From Desulfobulbus elongatus DSM 2908 (GTDB lineage Bacteria > Desulfobacterota > Desulfobulbia > Desulfobulbales > Desulfobulbaceae), in contig NZ_JHZB01000027.1 of NCBI RefSeq assembly GCF_000621145.1, positions 1-54,202 on the forward strand: a DNA stretch of 54,202 bases, given 5' to 3'. This document shows, one piece after another, positions 53,699 to 54,202 of this stretch. A program made the translations under genes and the position numbers. The notes under the pieces were generated by a model. The model saw only the letters and a program-made list of their open reading frames with translations, was not told the DNA's origin and searched no databases. Each line of letters starts with the position of its first letter. The stretch's first letter is position 1.

Positions 53699-54202
53699 TC
53701 AGGCCTTGCCGAAGCTGCACATTGGGTAGCGGCAGGGCTCGCAGTGGCGGCACAAACCGCCGTGGCCGAGCGCGGCCAACTCCTCGCGGCCGATGGTCTC
53801 GCCTGTAAGGATACGCGGCAGCACCAAGTCCAGCACCGTGATCCGGTGGAACATGCCGCAGGCCGGCACACCCAGCACCGGCACCGACCCGATCCGCCCC
53901 ACCAGGAACATCGCCCCCGGTAACACCGGCGTGCCGTACACCATGGCCTCGGCACCCGCCAGCCTGATCCCCAGACGGGTGACGTCGTCCGGGTCCACCG
54001 ACATGCCCCCGGAGGTGACGATCAGCTCGGCGCCCTCCTCCAGGCAGGACCGGATGGCTTCGGCGATCAGCTCCGCATCGTCCGGCGCAAACCGCACCGG
54101 CCCCACGGTCGAGCCCAGGCCGGTGAGTTTGTCCCGCAGCACCTGCTCGAACCGGTCCTCGATCCGACCGTGAAACACCTCGCTGCCGGTGATCACCAAG
54201 CC
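53699..54202 (-). CDS. Molybdopterin-binding protein, C-terminal part (5' end outside window)
   Basis: The open frame runs off the right edge of the window, so the start is missing. The visible part has VITGSEVFHGRIED, ELIVTSGGMSVDPDDVT and VLGVPACGMFH of the MoCF_biosynth domain shared by MoeA and MogA. It ends with a cysteine-rich tail (GLCRHCEPCRYPMCSFGKA). The full protein is probably an MoeA-like or stand-alone molybdopterin-binding protein. Confidence 0.85.
   Translation of the reverse strand, partial: GLVITGSEVFHGRIEDRFEQVLRDKLTGLGSTVGPVRFAPDDAELIAEAIRSCLEEGAELIVTSGGMSVDPDDVTRLGIRLAGAEAMVYGTPVLPGAMFLVGRIGSVPVLGVPACGMFHRITVLDLVLPRILTGETIGREELAALGHGGLCRHCEPCRYPMCSFGKA

Overview
The window is one contiguous piece of a GC-rich bacterial chromosome. 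Two A-type flavoproteins, single-cluster ferredoxins, sigma-54 regulation, ZraSR-type sensing and a nifH-nifI1-nifI2-nifD-nifK nitrogenase cluster together suggest an anaerobic Desulfobacterota (sulfate- or sulfur-reducing) type of organism. That placement is an inference from gene content; the window has no rRNA or other phylogenetic marker.

Left edge (1-980): the end of an ISKra4-type transposase, non-coding DNA, and the 3' half of a tRNA-Arg(CCU) at 706-752. This looks like the right boundary of an integrated element lying to the left. Housekeeping block (982-9541, minus strand): nadC, valS, dgt, prfB (with its programmed +1 frameshift), lnt and a corC-like gene, followed by tRNA-Lys(CUU) on plus. 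Envelope and metal stress block (9954-21861): a ZraSR-like two-component pair divergent from a ZraP-like gene with a sigma-54 promoter, a SHOCT protein, a DUF554 protein, a YeaO-like protein, an FprA flavoprotein, a PAS protein, a ferredoxin, a flavin reductase, an MFS transporter, and a second sigma-54-promoted pair (His/Pro-rich secreted protein and glycine-zipper lipoprotein).

Nitrogen fixation block (22192-41974): two plus-strand groups flank nifA (minus). Group 1 is nifE, nifN, nifB, then an unusual set (cytoplasmic solute-binding-like protein, SIMIBI GTPase with two CxxC pairs, permease-less ABC ATPase), a NifO-like protein, FprA and an HMG-CoA-lyase-like enzyme. Group 2 has a sigma-54 promoter and NifA site, then nifH, nifI1, nifI2, nifD, nifK, a NifB-like protein that has lost its radical-SAM cysteines but keeps a NifX domain, a [2Fe-2S] thioredoxin-fold ferredoxin, a GNAT acetyltransferase and a HEPN-like protein. 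NifH and NifDK are the nitrogenase; NifB, NifE and NifN build its cofactor; NifI1/NifI2 switch activity; FprA probably scavenges oxygen. No nifV, nifU or nifS is present here.

Metal efflux and signalling block (42070-54202): a Zn/Cd-type P-type ATPase with a divergent MerR regulator, a second P-type ATPase with a CsoR-like repressor and palindromic operator, a UspA protein, a response regulator with a zinc-ribbon-like tail, a PAS response regulator with LuxR-type HTH next to a large PAS/GAF histidine kinase, a small unknown protein, and a truncated molybdopterin-binding protein at the right edge.

The best candidates for undescribed biology are the solute-binding-like/GTPase/ABC set beside nifB, the cysteine-less NifB-NifX paralogue, and the HEPN-like protein in the nitrogenase operon.
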